From Nematostella vectensis (taxonomy: Eukaryota > Cnidaria > Anthozoa > Actiniaria > Edwardsiidae), in contig NC_064045.1 in the NCBI RefSeq assembly GCF_932526225.1, positions 13,510,442 through 13,574,441 of the forward strand: a stretch of 64,000 bases of DNA, given 5' to 3'. This document shows positions 41,201-54,800 of the stretch, one piece after another. The notes beneath the pieces were generated by a model. It ran no database searches, had not been told where the DNA came from, and saw nothing but the letters and a program-made list of their open reading frames with translations. How positions within the stretch are numbered: the first letter of the stretch is position 1; each line of letters begins with the position of its first letter. Both the position numbers and the translations under genes were made by a program.

Positions 41201-44200
41201 ACTACACTGTCTGTGTCGTCACTCCTTGGCTCATCGCGGGGTGTCTCGAAGGGTGCTATTACATCCCTCCTGACGCCCTAAACCAGGAGAAACTCGACGC
41301 GACGATAAGTTTGCTCAAGATCATCTACGTTTCTCTATGTTTTATAGTCATGGTTCTCAGCTACACTGCGATTTGGATCAAGATGAAGTTCTCAAAGCCT
41401 TTGGGTCAAAACGGCAACTTGACGCGTAAGAATGCCAAGTTGGCATGGACGCTCTTCACGGTCACTTTGGTATCCGTGCTTTGTATGACGCCCATTGGCG
41501 TACAACAGATCTACGAGCAGCTATGTGGGTGCGACGTCGACCACGACGTGACCAACTTCCTGCTTATGATGATGAACGCCAACTCCTTTATCAATGTTGT
41601 GGTGTACTCGTACAAGATCCCGGAGTTCAGGCAGCAGTTCAACGCGGTCATAAGCAACTACGTTTACTGCTGCTGTCACTGCAGAAAGCGGGTTGCCACC
41701 GTATCTTTGGAGTGTCCACCTACCCGGGCAGTTCCTGCCAACACGCGAGGCGAAACGAAGTCCAGCGCTTCAACATCTCAACGGTCAGGGTTCAAGATGT
41801 CGGAGGTTGGAAACTTGGGGCCTGAACGCGGTGCATTACCGTCCGAGTGTTGTGTGGAGCCTGGGAACTCGGGACATTCCTCTCCCACTATTACACCAGG
41901 GGAAGAGCGGTCGGCAGAGTTACAACCTCAGTAATCCGAACATAAACTAATGGAAGCTAAAATTGAAACTTGAAACGAATGGTGGTCGTTTTGTGGACAA
42001 CCGATTCGCCGGCAACCATGGTGGTTTCGCCGACACGTTTAACAATAGCCTGCTAGCCGGCTCTCCAGGGGGGTCCAGAAACTTCGAAAACAGTCATTTC
42101 GGAATATGCACTAGAGAGCCGGCTAGCAGGCTGGATAAAAACAACCTTTAAAGACAAGAGTCTTGTACAAATACTTGTCGTTAATTCCTTCAATACACCA
42201 CAAACCCCTACGTTACACACGGGATTAATCCCTGAAAAAAATAGTAAGAATTTCGTAGTTATTTCTGTGAGATTACCGTAACGCGGATACGATTATCAGT
42301 GATTTTTTTGACAACCATAAGGTTTTATTATATTAAGAAGAAAGGATTGGCCGACACGATTCCGACACAATCAAATTATTGTTCCCTGGGTTTGAAAATA
42401 CTCTCTGGACTGGCATCGCAGTAACTTCCGACGGAATAATCTGCATCTCATCTCATTTCGCTTCCATTTGATACTCACAAGCGCAGCTTTTAGCTCTCCT
42501 TATCATGACCGCATTATTCATAGCTTCTTGATGTTAATTTGAGTTCCGATATAAAAGAAAACTGGTAGTTTATCGTAAGCAAGTGTTGACTGCAATATAG
42601 TCACCTGTATTGTAGAAAGTAACGTATACTCTTATCTTGTCAAATAAAGTGTGTCGGAAAACGACAAGGGTGTGGGCAAATTTGTACTCAGACCGTATAA
42701 AAAATGCGAAAACTGTCGCGAACATGTATATATCAGGGCTTCTGGAATTACGCGGAAAAAAACTCAAAATTACGCGGGATTCTTGGCTAAATTACGCTCT
42801 AAATTACGCGGAAAATCAATCATTACGCGCTAAATTACGCGGAAAATCAATCATTACGCGCTAAATTACGCGGGATTTTGCAATACATTTTTCTTTAAAA
42901 ATCAAAATTTTGCGTGATTCTTTACCGAATTACGCGCTAAATTACACGGAATATCAACTGTTACGCCCAAACAACATTTTGTACCGAAGGAAGGCACGAA
43001 ATAACTTGAAAAGGTTAATTTTTTTGCGTGAAAATATCTTAGGCGAGTTTTCATTGGCTCCTAGCCACCAGACAATTAAAAAAAGTATTTTAGTATTAGT
43101 CCTAAGCCTTCGCGGTTTTAGCAAAGAACTCCTAGTCATTTTATTTGTTTTCGGAAATTCAGTTCGAAATATCGCACTCTTACGAAGAATATCTCTCTTT
43201 TTTCACGAGAAATAGAGGTAACAACCCTAAAAGAACACATCAGCTGTGCAATTAAATGTTTTGTCTTTCAAAATTTAGCCAAATTACGCGGGATTACGCG
43301 GATTACGCGGAAAAAGCCAAATTAAGCGCTTCCGCACAAGCGCGTAATTCCAGAAGCCCTGATATATACAAAAGATGTAAAACAAACCGTATTTGTATAT
43401 GCAAATCTGATTAATCGAAGTAAGCTGTCACGGCAGTACGTACATCAGTCACACTTTGTAACGCATACACTGTCACGGTAGTACGTACATCAGTCACACT
43501 ATGTAACGCATACACTGTCACGGCAACAGGTAAATCGGTCACACGATGTAACGCACACACTGTCACGGCAGTACGTGAACTAGTCATACTATGTAACGCA
43601 TACACTGTCACGGCAGTACGTACATCAGTCACACTATGTAACGCATACACTGTCACGGCAGTACGTACATCAGTCACACTATGTAACGCATACACTGTCA
43701 CGACACTGGCAGTACGTAAAATCGGTACAATACGTACACATCAATCACAAATACATAACGCAAAAACATACACTGTCACGCTAAATACATGGAATACGAC
43801 ATTTTTATTGTTTAATACACAGCAGTTACTGGTCGAATTATCGTAAGGTTTCGTTGGAAAACCGTATTCTTACCTTTTCGAATTTTTCTTTGGGTTCGAC
43901 ACGCTGCAGAATGTCGATCAAACCAATCAACTGTATTTCGTCACTGTTATCCAGCATCTCAGCGTCAATCACCTTTCCCTCTGGCCAATCAGAGAGCAGC
44001 GATGCAAGCACGTGACGCGCGTAGATGATGGCGAGCGCTTTATTTACCTGAAATAGCAACAAAACTCAGCTAAGTGTGGGAACCAATGCTTTATTATAGA
44101 GGTCTCTTCAGCCAAACTTTGTATTGCTATAATTAACAATGGAAAGACAAATTACGAGGAGAATGTCGAAATAACCATAATGGCAAAATCTTAAAGTTCC

Positions 44201-47200
44201 TTTACCAAATTCAATCGAAAATGCTACAAAAACGTCCTTAAATCAGCCGATGGAAATGGATGCTTTCGCACACTTGGTATTTTGCTAGGATGACAAAGTG
44301 GAGACTGACGGGAATTGTGTTAATGACGAACCTTGCAAAGGAAAGCAGAGCCGGGCTTGCGGTCCGCCTCCAGTTCTTTCTTGAGTAGCTCAGCGGATTT
44401 CGTGCGGGCTTGCTTTTCTCTCGACTAAAAGAATGATCCCTTTAATCACTAGGATGTAACTAGGCAGAACAGCACGACAATCATCACTAGCATTATACAC
44501 ACAGCCACTAGCCATGACAGTTATTATCAGCATTGGCAACAACCATCATGCACACAGCCACTACCGTAGGACCAGTTTAGTTTAAAATCAAAACTAAACT
44601 CATTACAACGGAAACCGTTTATTTTATCTCACGTGCCATTTTACGCGTTACCTAGGCATTACTAAGGGGAAGTATGGAGAACTCTTATTCTGGGGCCGGT
44701 TCCTGAAAGGCCGATTAACTTAACCCTCGATCAGCGCCTAATCCCGGGTTAAAATTCGCTAATCGTAGGTTAGCTAACCGACGGATAACTCACCGTTCCC
44801 GAAAGCCAAGTAATCCCCCGAATTACTAACCCTGGATTAAACGAGTGAAAAACTGGTTTGAGGAGTAAAATTCACACAGGGTACCCAGTATATCAACAGA
44901 AAGCAACTTAAATTTACTTTTGGTGATTTTATTTTCGCAGAAAAGCCCCAAAACACCTCTACATCACCTGTAATTACCTCCATTTCATGGCCAAAAAAGT
45001 GTCATTTGCAGGATTCGAGTTGGTGCGTGACACTAGCGAGACAGGTTCATTTCAAGTATAAATTTAATGTAACTTTCTGTCTGTCCCAGCACAATTTTCA
45101 AGTCAGCATCGCAACGAAGGTCACATAATAAAGCGAAATGTTAGGATATTTGATCCCTACATTGTTTTGTGTAACGTCTTTTTTATCGACAACTTTATAT
45201 TATGAAGCTTTAGTTCTACTACAAAGTTTGGGAGGCCTGTGTTTCGCCAACTAAACAGTGGGTTAGCGAGTTAACCCACCTCGCGAGCAGGGTTAGATTT
45301 TACCTCCAAACTGACCCAGAGTTAGCGCTAACCAGCGTTTCGGGAACGGAACTAATCTGGGGGTAAAAATTTAATCGTGGGTTAGGGTTAATTTAACCCT
45401 GGGTTAGCGCAAATCGGCTTTTCAGGAACCGGCCCCTGATCGCGTGACCTCGACGATCTCTGCCTCACACATGATTGGGGCATTACTCCAAAGTAAGGAG
45501 AATTCTTATTCTGGTCGTGTTACCTCGGCGATCTCCGCCTCACTCATGATGGGGGCATTACTCCAAAGTAAGGAGAATTCTTATTCTAAACGCGTTACCT
45601 CATGATAGGGGCATTACTCCAAAGTAAGGAGAATTCTTATTCTGATCGCGTTACCTCGGCGATCTCCGCCTCACTCATGATGGGGATGAGCTTCTGATTG
45701 ACATCCTCGGCTTCCGGTTTCGCCTCGACAACTTGCGGTCTGATCTCGGACGGGGCGTACCGGACAACGCCCATGTCTATCACCACGTCCTGCTTTGGTG
45801 TTTCCGCGGGAGGCTCTGGCTTGGGTTCCCTGTGGGAATTGCACCAAATTAGAGATAACATACGCTAAACAAAAAGCGTTTTTTCTTCAAAGAAATAAAA
45901 TAAAAGATAAAGCTAAGAAATATGTACAGTGAAAGCTAAAAAAAATTCGGAAGAAATTCTAATATCTTTAATATCTTTTCGAACTTCTATATGTTTAATA
46001 AATACCTAAACGTATAAACAGCGACAAAAGAAAGGTAATGTGCATATTTTTCCATATCTTCAAGTTTAAAAAATGAAACATTGAACAAACTCAAAATAAA
46101 ATCACAGACAGAATAGTGCAGCTCACCACTTCTTGGACATTTCTTTCACCTCATCCGACACACGGAACTCCGTGCCGTCAAAGCTATAGGAACGAATCAA
46201 ATAATAGTTTAGCCATCCTAGAAAATATCATGGAGCACTCCCTCCCCACCCCCCCCAGCCCCCCCCCCCTGCACATTCAATTCCTCCTGCTCCCGCGTTT
46301 CTTCTATCTCTTCTATACATCTCTTGGGTTACGTTTTGGGGCACCCTACCCCTGACCCCTCCCCCCCCCCCCCCCCCCCTGCACAATCAATTCCTCCTGC
46401 TCCCGCGTTTCTTCTTTCTCTTCTATACATCTCTTGGGTTACGTTTTGGGACACCCTTCCCCCCCTCAAATCCCTACTCTTCGTACTTTCGTTGTATCTC
46501 TTCCAAAAGCTTGCCGCGGTCTTGTCCGACGTTCTCGTACACCGCCCTCAGGACCGATAAAGGTGCTTGCACGGCTTCGTTAATTGTCTGAGAAAAAAAA
46601 ATAGTGAAAAATCATAGGTTTTAGTAGATTACGACAGTCGATGAGAAATGAAGACAGTTCTAACAAACGCGCGCGTTTGAAGTCGATTACAAGCAGTCGG
46701 CGCATGTCCAAATAATATTATAGGTGATTTTAGCCGCGATTTAGTCGCCCATTGAAAATACAAAGTGATGAAAGGATGGTTTTCCATAGGCTCATTTTAA
46801 AAGCTTTAGAGGCATCTCTGTTTGAATTTCGCAAATGAATAAAAAACAGTAAAAAGGTGTGTCTGCTTAGGGCTCTTAAGGTGCTAAAAACTTAAGCGTG
46901 TAATTTGAAATGGCTTTAATAAAGATTGGCATTGAAAAAAGTAGGGTTTTGGGTGGTGTTTGTCCACATTCTCTACGAAATTAAGACTAATAATAACTAG
47001 CTAAATCAATACTGCTCTAACATCAAAGCAAGCTTTCGTGACGTCATCAAGTCCTTCATACGGATCCTGCCCGCCACATTCTGAAGCAGCAGTTTTCCCG
47101 CTATGCGCAGGCACTTTAGGTGCTGAGTCCTTCTTGGGTTCATCTGTTGACGAGGTGGGTTTGGCTTTCGCTTGCATTTTCTCTAATTTGTATAACTTCA

Positions 47201-50200
47201 GGGACAGCACCTAGGAAAGAAAAAAAAGAGGACGAATTAATGTCACGGACTAATTGCATGTTAATCCCGATTTAGCTGGCACGGTTTAGTCGTATGAGAC
47301 CTGTCTACGACATGTCTTAACCCTGAATTAGGAATCGGACATCCTAACAAACTTGTAGGCTGATCTACACTCTACGACTCGAGTAGAACTGTCGCATACA
47401 ACTAAATCGTGCTATCTAAATAAGCCATTACCTTATGGTAATAGCACATCCAATAGAGTTGTGTTCGCGTATGTGTAGTTACAGTGAAGGGGCACTTTTA
47501 TGATCAAGAGTAAAACATTTCTGTATACTTTATCCACGCACTGGCATACAGATAGTAAGTAATTTAACAATGGGCAAACCGTGCAGTTATGAACAATTAT
47601 TTTTTATTGAGGGTGGGATACAATACAATCTTATCTACACAGGGTTAACAGCCGTGAACACATGTAGATGATGGAAGAGGGGGGAGGGGGGGGGGGGGGG
47701 TGCGCAGTCAAAGGTATCAGATGAAAAAAGCACAATATCTGACGATCCTTCACAATAAGAAAAGACAAACTTTTTCGTGGGCACAGAGGGACGGGGGGAA
47801 TGTGCGCACCCTGCAACCCCCTGGTTTAGTAACCTACAAAACTAAGCATAGCATGTCGGATTAACGGTCTTTATGAAGCTCTCGTGCTCACCTCTAGGTC
47901 TCTCAGCAACCATTGACTACTAAACGATGTGCCTTGGCAGGCCAGGTTAACAAGCAGCGGGACTACACCACGTGATATGATGTCACGGCGGAAACTGGCG
48001 TCGGAGGACTGGGAACGAGAATGAAATTAATAAGCACGTGATGCAAATGAGTACAAAGCACTTTAGCCGTGTTCAAAGTCAGCCGCCATTTTGTCATCCT
48101 ACCAAAGTACTAAGTGTGAGAAAGAATCTATTCTGGGAGAGCGTTTCCAATATTCTCGATTGAATTTTGTCCGTTCCGACTTCCGACCTCAAGCTGTGGA
48201 TACACCGCATTTTAGCGCCCGCTTTAGCTCCTTCGTGGGGGTCTCTTTTAACAAGGAAATGCTTATTCAATGAAGATTTCCTATTACAAAAATGAAATGA
48301 CCTCCATCCCTTGGCCTTAGGCCCCCGCCCTTTAAAGTCCGAATCTAAAATAACGGGACAAGCTATTTTCTTTCTTTTTCCAATCAGGATTCCTGTGGAG
48401 GAGGATACAAAGCTCATGGCGCCTTTCCTGCTACAGGTGTCACAATCACTTGGAGGAAGTTATAAATCTCTGCATCATATGAATCTTATTTTTGAATACA
48501 TACATATATATATCTGGGTATGAATCTAAAAGTTCTAGCTCACCTTTAAACTCCTCAATAGGCCTTTGAGAGCGAGGTAGACTATCCAAAGTCTTTCAAC
48601 AGAAACATTTGTACCTGACAAGTAAAGAGAACTAGATAAGCTAGGTATTCACAGAGACACTTGGCAAAGAGAACTAGGTAAGCTAGGTATTCACAGAGAC
48701 ACTTGGTAAAGAGAAGTAGATAAGCTAGGTACTCACAGAGACACTTGGTAAAGAGAAGTAGATAAGCTAGGTATTCACAGAGACACTTGGTAAAGAGAAC
48801 TAGGTAAGCTAGGTATTCACAGAGACACTTGGTAAAGAGAACTAGGTAAGCTAGGTATTCACAGAGACACTTGGCAAAGAGAAGTAGATAAGCTAGGTAT
48901 TCACAGAGACACTTGGTAAAGAGAACTAGGTAAGCTAGGTATTCACAGAGACACTTGGTAAGGAGAAGTAGATAAGCTAGGTATTCACAGAGACACTTGG
49001 TAAAGAGAACTAGGTAAGCTAGGTATTCACAGAGACACTTGGTAAAGAGAAGTAGATAAGCTAGGTATTCACAGAGACACTTGGTAAAGAGAACTAGGTA
49101 AGCTAGGTATTCACAGAGACACTTGGTAAAGAGAAGTAGATAAGCCAGGTATTCACAGAGACACTTGGTAAAGAGAACTAGATAAGCTAGGTATTCACAG
49201 AGACACTTGGTAAAGAGAACTAGGTAAGCTAGGTATTCACAGAGACACTTGGTAAAGAGAAGTAGATAAGCTAGGTATTCACAGAGACACTTGGTAAAGA
49301 GAAGTAGATAAGCCAGGTTTTCACAGAGACACTTGGTAAAGAGAACTAGATAAGCTAGGTATTCACAGAGACACTTGGTAAAGAGAAGTAGATAAGCTAG
49401 GTATTCACAGAAACACTTGGTAAAGAGAAGTAGATAAGCCAGGTTTTCACCGAGACACTAAAGAGAATTAGTTAAGTCAAGTTTTCACTGAGACATTTGG
49501 TAAAGAGAATTAGTTAAGTCAAGTTTTCACCCAGACACTTGGTAAAGAAAATTAGTTAAGCCAGGTTTTTACCGGGACATTTGGTAAAGAGAATTAGTTA
49601 AGTCAAGTTTTCACCCAGACACTTGGTGAAGAGAATAAAATAAGTCAGGTTTTCACTGAGACATTTGGTAAAGAGAATTAGTTAAGCCAGGCTTTCACCG
49701 AGACATGTTGGTAAGGAGAATTAGTTAAGTACCGTACCCTCTAGAAGCCAAGTCGCTTAAAACAAGATGGGACCATCACTCATGAGTACCTTATTGAGAG
49801 CCCGAGAGGTTTTGGGTGTGGTTAACATGACTCACCATCCTTGATTTCTGCTAGAATATCCTTGACAATGTCCATCAGCACTGAAATGTTGGTCGAGTGG
49901 CAGCCGTGCGACCAACCAGAAGAGCTCTCCGTCTGATGTACCTTCACCTATAACACAACACCCGTCACACAACGCCCCTAATTGTGAAACAAACAAGGTG
50001 GGTACATAACGTATTGTGCATGAAGAAGATAATAGTGGAGACGCTATACTTGAGATACTAGATCGTTATCGCGTGACACGGAGGCTTACCTGTCACACAA
50101 TGCGTGACAAGCAAGATGGGTACAACACGTGGCATTACGTTTGTGCAAAAAGGGGATAATCGTGGAAACGCAATACTTGAGATACTAGATCGTTATCGCG

Positions 50201-51786
50201 TGACACGGAGGCTTACTTGTCACACAATGCGTGACAAGCAAGATGACTGACCACGGTAGCGCGCACGGAATTGTAAACTTACGGTTTTCCTGTGCCGTGT
50301 GCGGATGTCGATGACCATGACCGCGTCCTTGTCAGTGTAGAACTTTACGACGACCGCCTTCCGACTCTCTCCGCCCGCCTCCTTCACGGTGACCACAGAG
50401 CCCATACGCATCACCTAACAGCACAGTCAATTACAGTAGAACCCCGTTAATAAGGACAACAGAGCCCATACGCATCACCTAACAGCACAGTCAATTACAG
50501 TAGAACCCCGTTAATAAGGACAACATAGCCCATACGCATCACCTAACAGTACAATCAATTACAGTAGAACCCCGTTAATAAGGACAACATAGCCCATACG
50601 CATCACCTAACAGCACAATCAATTACAGTAGAACCCCGTTAATAAGGACAACATAGCCCATACGCATCACCTAACAGCACAATCATTTACAGTAGAACCC
50701 CGTTAATAAGGACAACATAGCCCATACGCATCACCTAACAGCACAGTCAATTACAGTAGAACCCCGTTAATAAGGACAACATAGCCCATATGCATCACCT
50801 AACAGGATAATCAATTACAAAAGAACCCCGTGAACAAAAACTGGGACATAGAAAACTAGTGCCCTTAGAGCGGGGTTCGCTGTATTGGTCTTAACATTTT
50901 TAAAGTGATCCTTACATGGAAAACGTCAAAAGAGCAAATTCGGCTATTAACTCTATCAACCTAATAAAACTACAGCGATTTTAAGATGGAAAATCTTGTA
51001 AATGTACTTACATTCGGAAATCCCGCGAATACCAGCAGGCCGAAGATTGCGTTCAATTCGATTGGCTAAAGAGACACACAAGATCAGGAAAGATAGGTAA
51101 AGGTAGAGCGACAATGATAAAGAAAATAGGTAGACAAGGGAAAATAGGTAGACAAATAGGTGTGACAAGGGGTATTGGTCGTGTGACGGTGAGTGAGAAT
51201 ATAAGTTGTGATGAAGGGTATAGGAAGCGTGACAAGGGGAATGATTAGCGTCACGGGGTTGTGGAAAGCGTGACAAGGGGAATGATTAGCGTCACGGGGT
51301 TGTGGATAGCGTGACAAGGGGAATGATTAGCGTCACGGGGTTGTGGAAAGCGTGACAAGGGGAATGATTAGCGTCACGGGGTTGTGGAAAGCGTGACAAG
51401 GGGAATGATTAGCGTCACGGGGTTGTGGAAACCGCGACAAGGGGAATGATTAGCGTCACGGGGTTGTGGATAGCGTGACAAGGGGAATGATTAGCGTCAC
51501 GGAGTTGTGGATAGCGTGACAGGGGCATCGGTAGCGTATGACAGGGGTTGGGGGACGGGGTGTGTGACGGCGGAATGGGTAACGTGACAGGGGAATACTG
51601 ATGGTTACCTGTGAAGTGTCACCAAGGCACTTGATGAACTTGCCGATATGCTCAGCAACGCTCGGCTCCCAATGCGATGCACTGGCCAGTAGTTGCAGTG
51701 TGGATGCCATGCCCGATGACGCGTTCAGGTCGGACCTGTATAGAGAGGTTTATCAAAGGGTTTCGAATTGTCGGCTTAGGGCGACA

Positions 51787-51818
<32 letters not shown>

Positions 51819-54800
51819 GCAACAACAACAACAACATCAACAACGGACGGATAAAAAACAGACAGAGATAGACAGACGAATGGAAGGGCAGATAGACAGC
51901 CAAAGACGGGTACATGTGCATAGCTAGGACTCACTTGGCAAGGTACTCGGCGCCGAGAGAGAACAGGAAGCCCACTGTCTTGCGGCCTAGACACTCTTCC
52001 TCTGTCTTCTTGTCCTCAGTGACCTCGCCAGAGGAGATAAACGGACCGATGGCTCGGTCGGACACCTACAAACAGGTACAGTGGAACATTATTCAGTCAC
52101 CTTCCAGTAAACAAGATAGTTTTCCCACTACAGGCTGTCCTTTTTAAAGCGGCAATTTCACCAGTTTACTGCAGGTCGATTACGAAACGATCTCTGATGA
52201 TCTTAAACGGAAACGCAAAAAAAATATTTCAAAATTGTAAAAGCAGTGTGTCTACCGGACGTTTCTTCGAGGATGTGTCTGATAATTTATAGTGGATGGC
52301 ATGTTAAATTGCGCGTATTGTAATAGATCCTTTTGTCTCTCGTCGGTTGAGGTTTCCATTGGTCCTCCGGAAGTAAACTGGTGCGATTACCAAAAACAGG
52401 TGAAAAAGAACAGAGAATATAGGGAGTCTTTTGTCTGGATTTCCGAAGCTATAATAACAGTGTCACCATGCACCGATAACAGGCATTTGCATCTAAATGT
52501 ACGTAAACACGATCTTTTGAACGGACAATACAGTAGAATGTTTGCACACGTCAATAACTGATAGATACCGGTATCCGTTTTACGAGATGGTTGAGAGGAA
52601 TGGGTTTTTTCTCACCTCTGGGTTGGTGCATTGAAGGAACTTTCCCAGAAGACCCATGGCCAGACTCCGTGTCTCTCCCTCACAACACTTACTCCTGGAA
52701 CGAGACAGTATCGAACACCGTCAGTAGCGGATCTAGGGGGAGGGTTTAGGGATTTTAACTCTCCCCCCTCTTTTGGCTGCCAAAAAGCCATATGTAAAAA
52801 AAAAATCCTTCCCCCCTTTGTAAATGAGATAAAACCCGTTTTAGCAAAAAGCTAGATCCGCTCCTGACCGTGAAAATTACAGTAACGATGTACAACAGCA
52901 ACATCAGCGACCAAAACGACAACAGAAACAACGGCAGCGACAATAACAAGAGAAGCAACAACAGTGACAACAAACAGCAACAGGGACAATAACAGAAATA
53001 ACAACAGCGACAATAACAACAACAGAAGCAACAACAGTGACAAAAACGACAACAGAAGCAAGTACAGTAACCATAGTTACTACAACAGGTAAACGACAAC
53101 AATGAATATTGCTGCAGCTATGTGCCTACAGCACTATGAATTACGTCTTTCTATGCTATTGCTTAGCATTGATCACGGAAACTCTGAATTCATTTTCAGT
53201 CACACCTGATGTAATTACTGTACGGTAGAAAAAGCGAACCTGATGATGGAGTAAAGCGCTGGAAGAAACTTAGTCGAAATGAACTCCTCGATGCCAACAC
53301 ACGACTTGGACCAACGACTCAACTAAAACGTACAATACATGAATCAGCAGGGCAGATCGTGAAGTGGAGCATATGTATTCCATAAGGAGAACGGCTTGTG
53401 TGTACAATAAGCAAGAAGCAATGGCAAGCTGTACTGCAATCACCTAGTACTACACCTTTTGCTGTTCAATAACGGGAAAGGGACATTCATTTGTGCCAAA
53501 CGTTGTATCGTTATCTTGCATTGTACGTTTATCAACATCGCACCAAACATCCTCAGCGTGACTCGACTTTCAATAACAATGATTGAATATGCACGAACAT
53601 TCAATAGCATCAACGGACAATCAATAACGCAATTGGACATTCATTCGGGATGGAATGAACATTCTTTTGCATGCAATCAAAAATTCAATTACACGTTTGG
53701 ACAATCAGTAGCGTTTATTGACAATCAGTTATAAAAAATTAAAAATTCATTAGTGCTATTAACATAAACAAAGACAATCAATAAGCCTTTTCAGACAAAC
53801 ATGTTCATCAATGTGGTTTGACAACCATTTATCCGATTTAAACCAAACAACAAGGAAAAATAAAATTTCATTAGAGTTACTATTTTTCTTTTTTTCTTTA
53901 AACAGTGGGCTCCTAAAATTAAGAAAAATATAGAACTATAAATAATCTTTATTTTTATTTACGACGGTGCACCAGCGCACCATAACCCACTAGATACCGG
54001 CCCAAACACGGAGCTAAAAAAGTGACCATCCTACATCGGGGGCTACAACATAGGAACAGTCACGGGAGCGAAATGTGGGCAATGGTTTCGTTTTTTGCAA
54101 ACCTATTTACCTGTTAATAGAGATCAATTTCAGGTATAAATGTCACTTCAAAAATCGAAATAAAACTAATGATATTTTCTTTTCTTATAATGTTTGTTTG
54201 AATCGAACAAATGATTGTCAAACCACATTCATGAATGTCATCTTGATGAACATGATTGTCTGAAAAGGCTTGTTGATTGTCGTTGTTTATGTTAATAGCA
54301 CTAATGAATTTTCTATTTTTTATAACAGATTGTCATTAAACGCTACTGATTGTCCAAACGTGCAATTGAATTTTTATTGCACGCAAAAGAATGTTCGTTC
54401 CAATCGAATTGAATGTCCAAGTGCGTTATTGTTTCTCCGTTAATGCTAATGAATGTTCACGAATATTCAATTATTGTTATTGAAAGACGAGTCACGCTAA
54501 ACGATGTTTCATGCTATGTCGATGAACGTACAATACACGCTATCTATGTAACTTTTGGCACAAATGAATGTCCCTTTCCCGTTAATGAACAGCAAAAGGT
54601 GTAAACTGAGCACGTAGAGAACACAGACTAAGACCTAAAGGTAACCGTAGACAGCAGCATTAATCATGAGTAATGAACACAGTTGTCACAGTGAAATTAG
54701 CCGTAAATTAGGGCAGACCTACAAGCTTTATGTCATTTCGACGCTTAAAACCATTCTCATTGACTAGGCAGCCTATATAAGTCTACCTCGAATACAGTAC

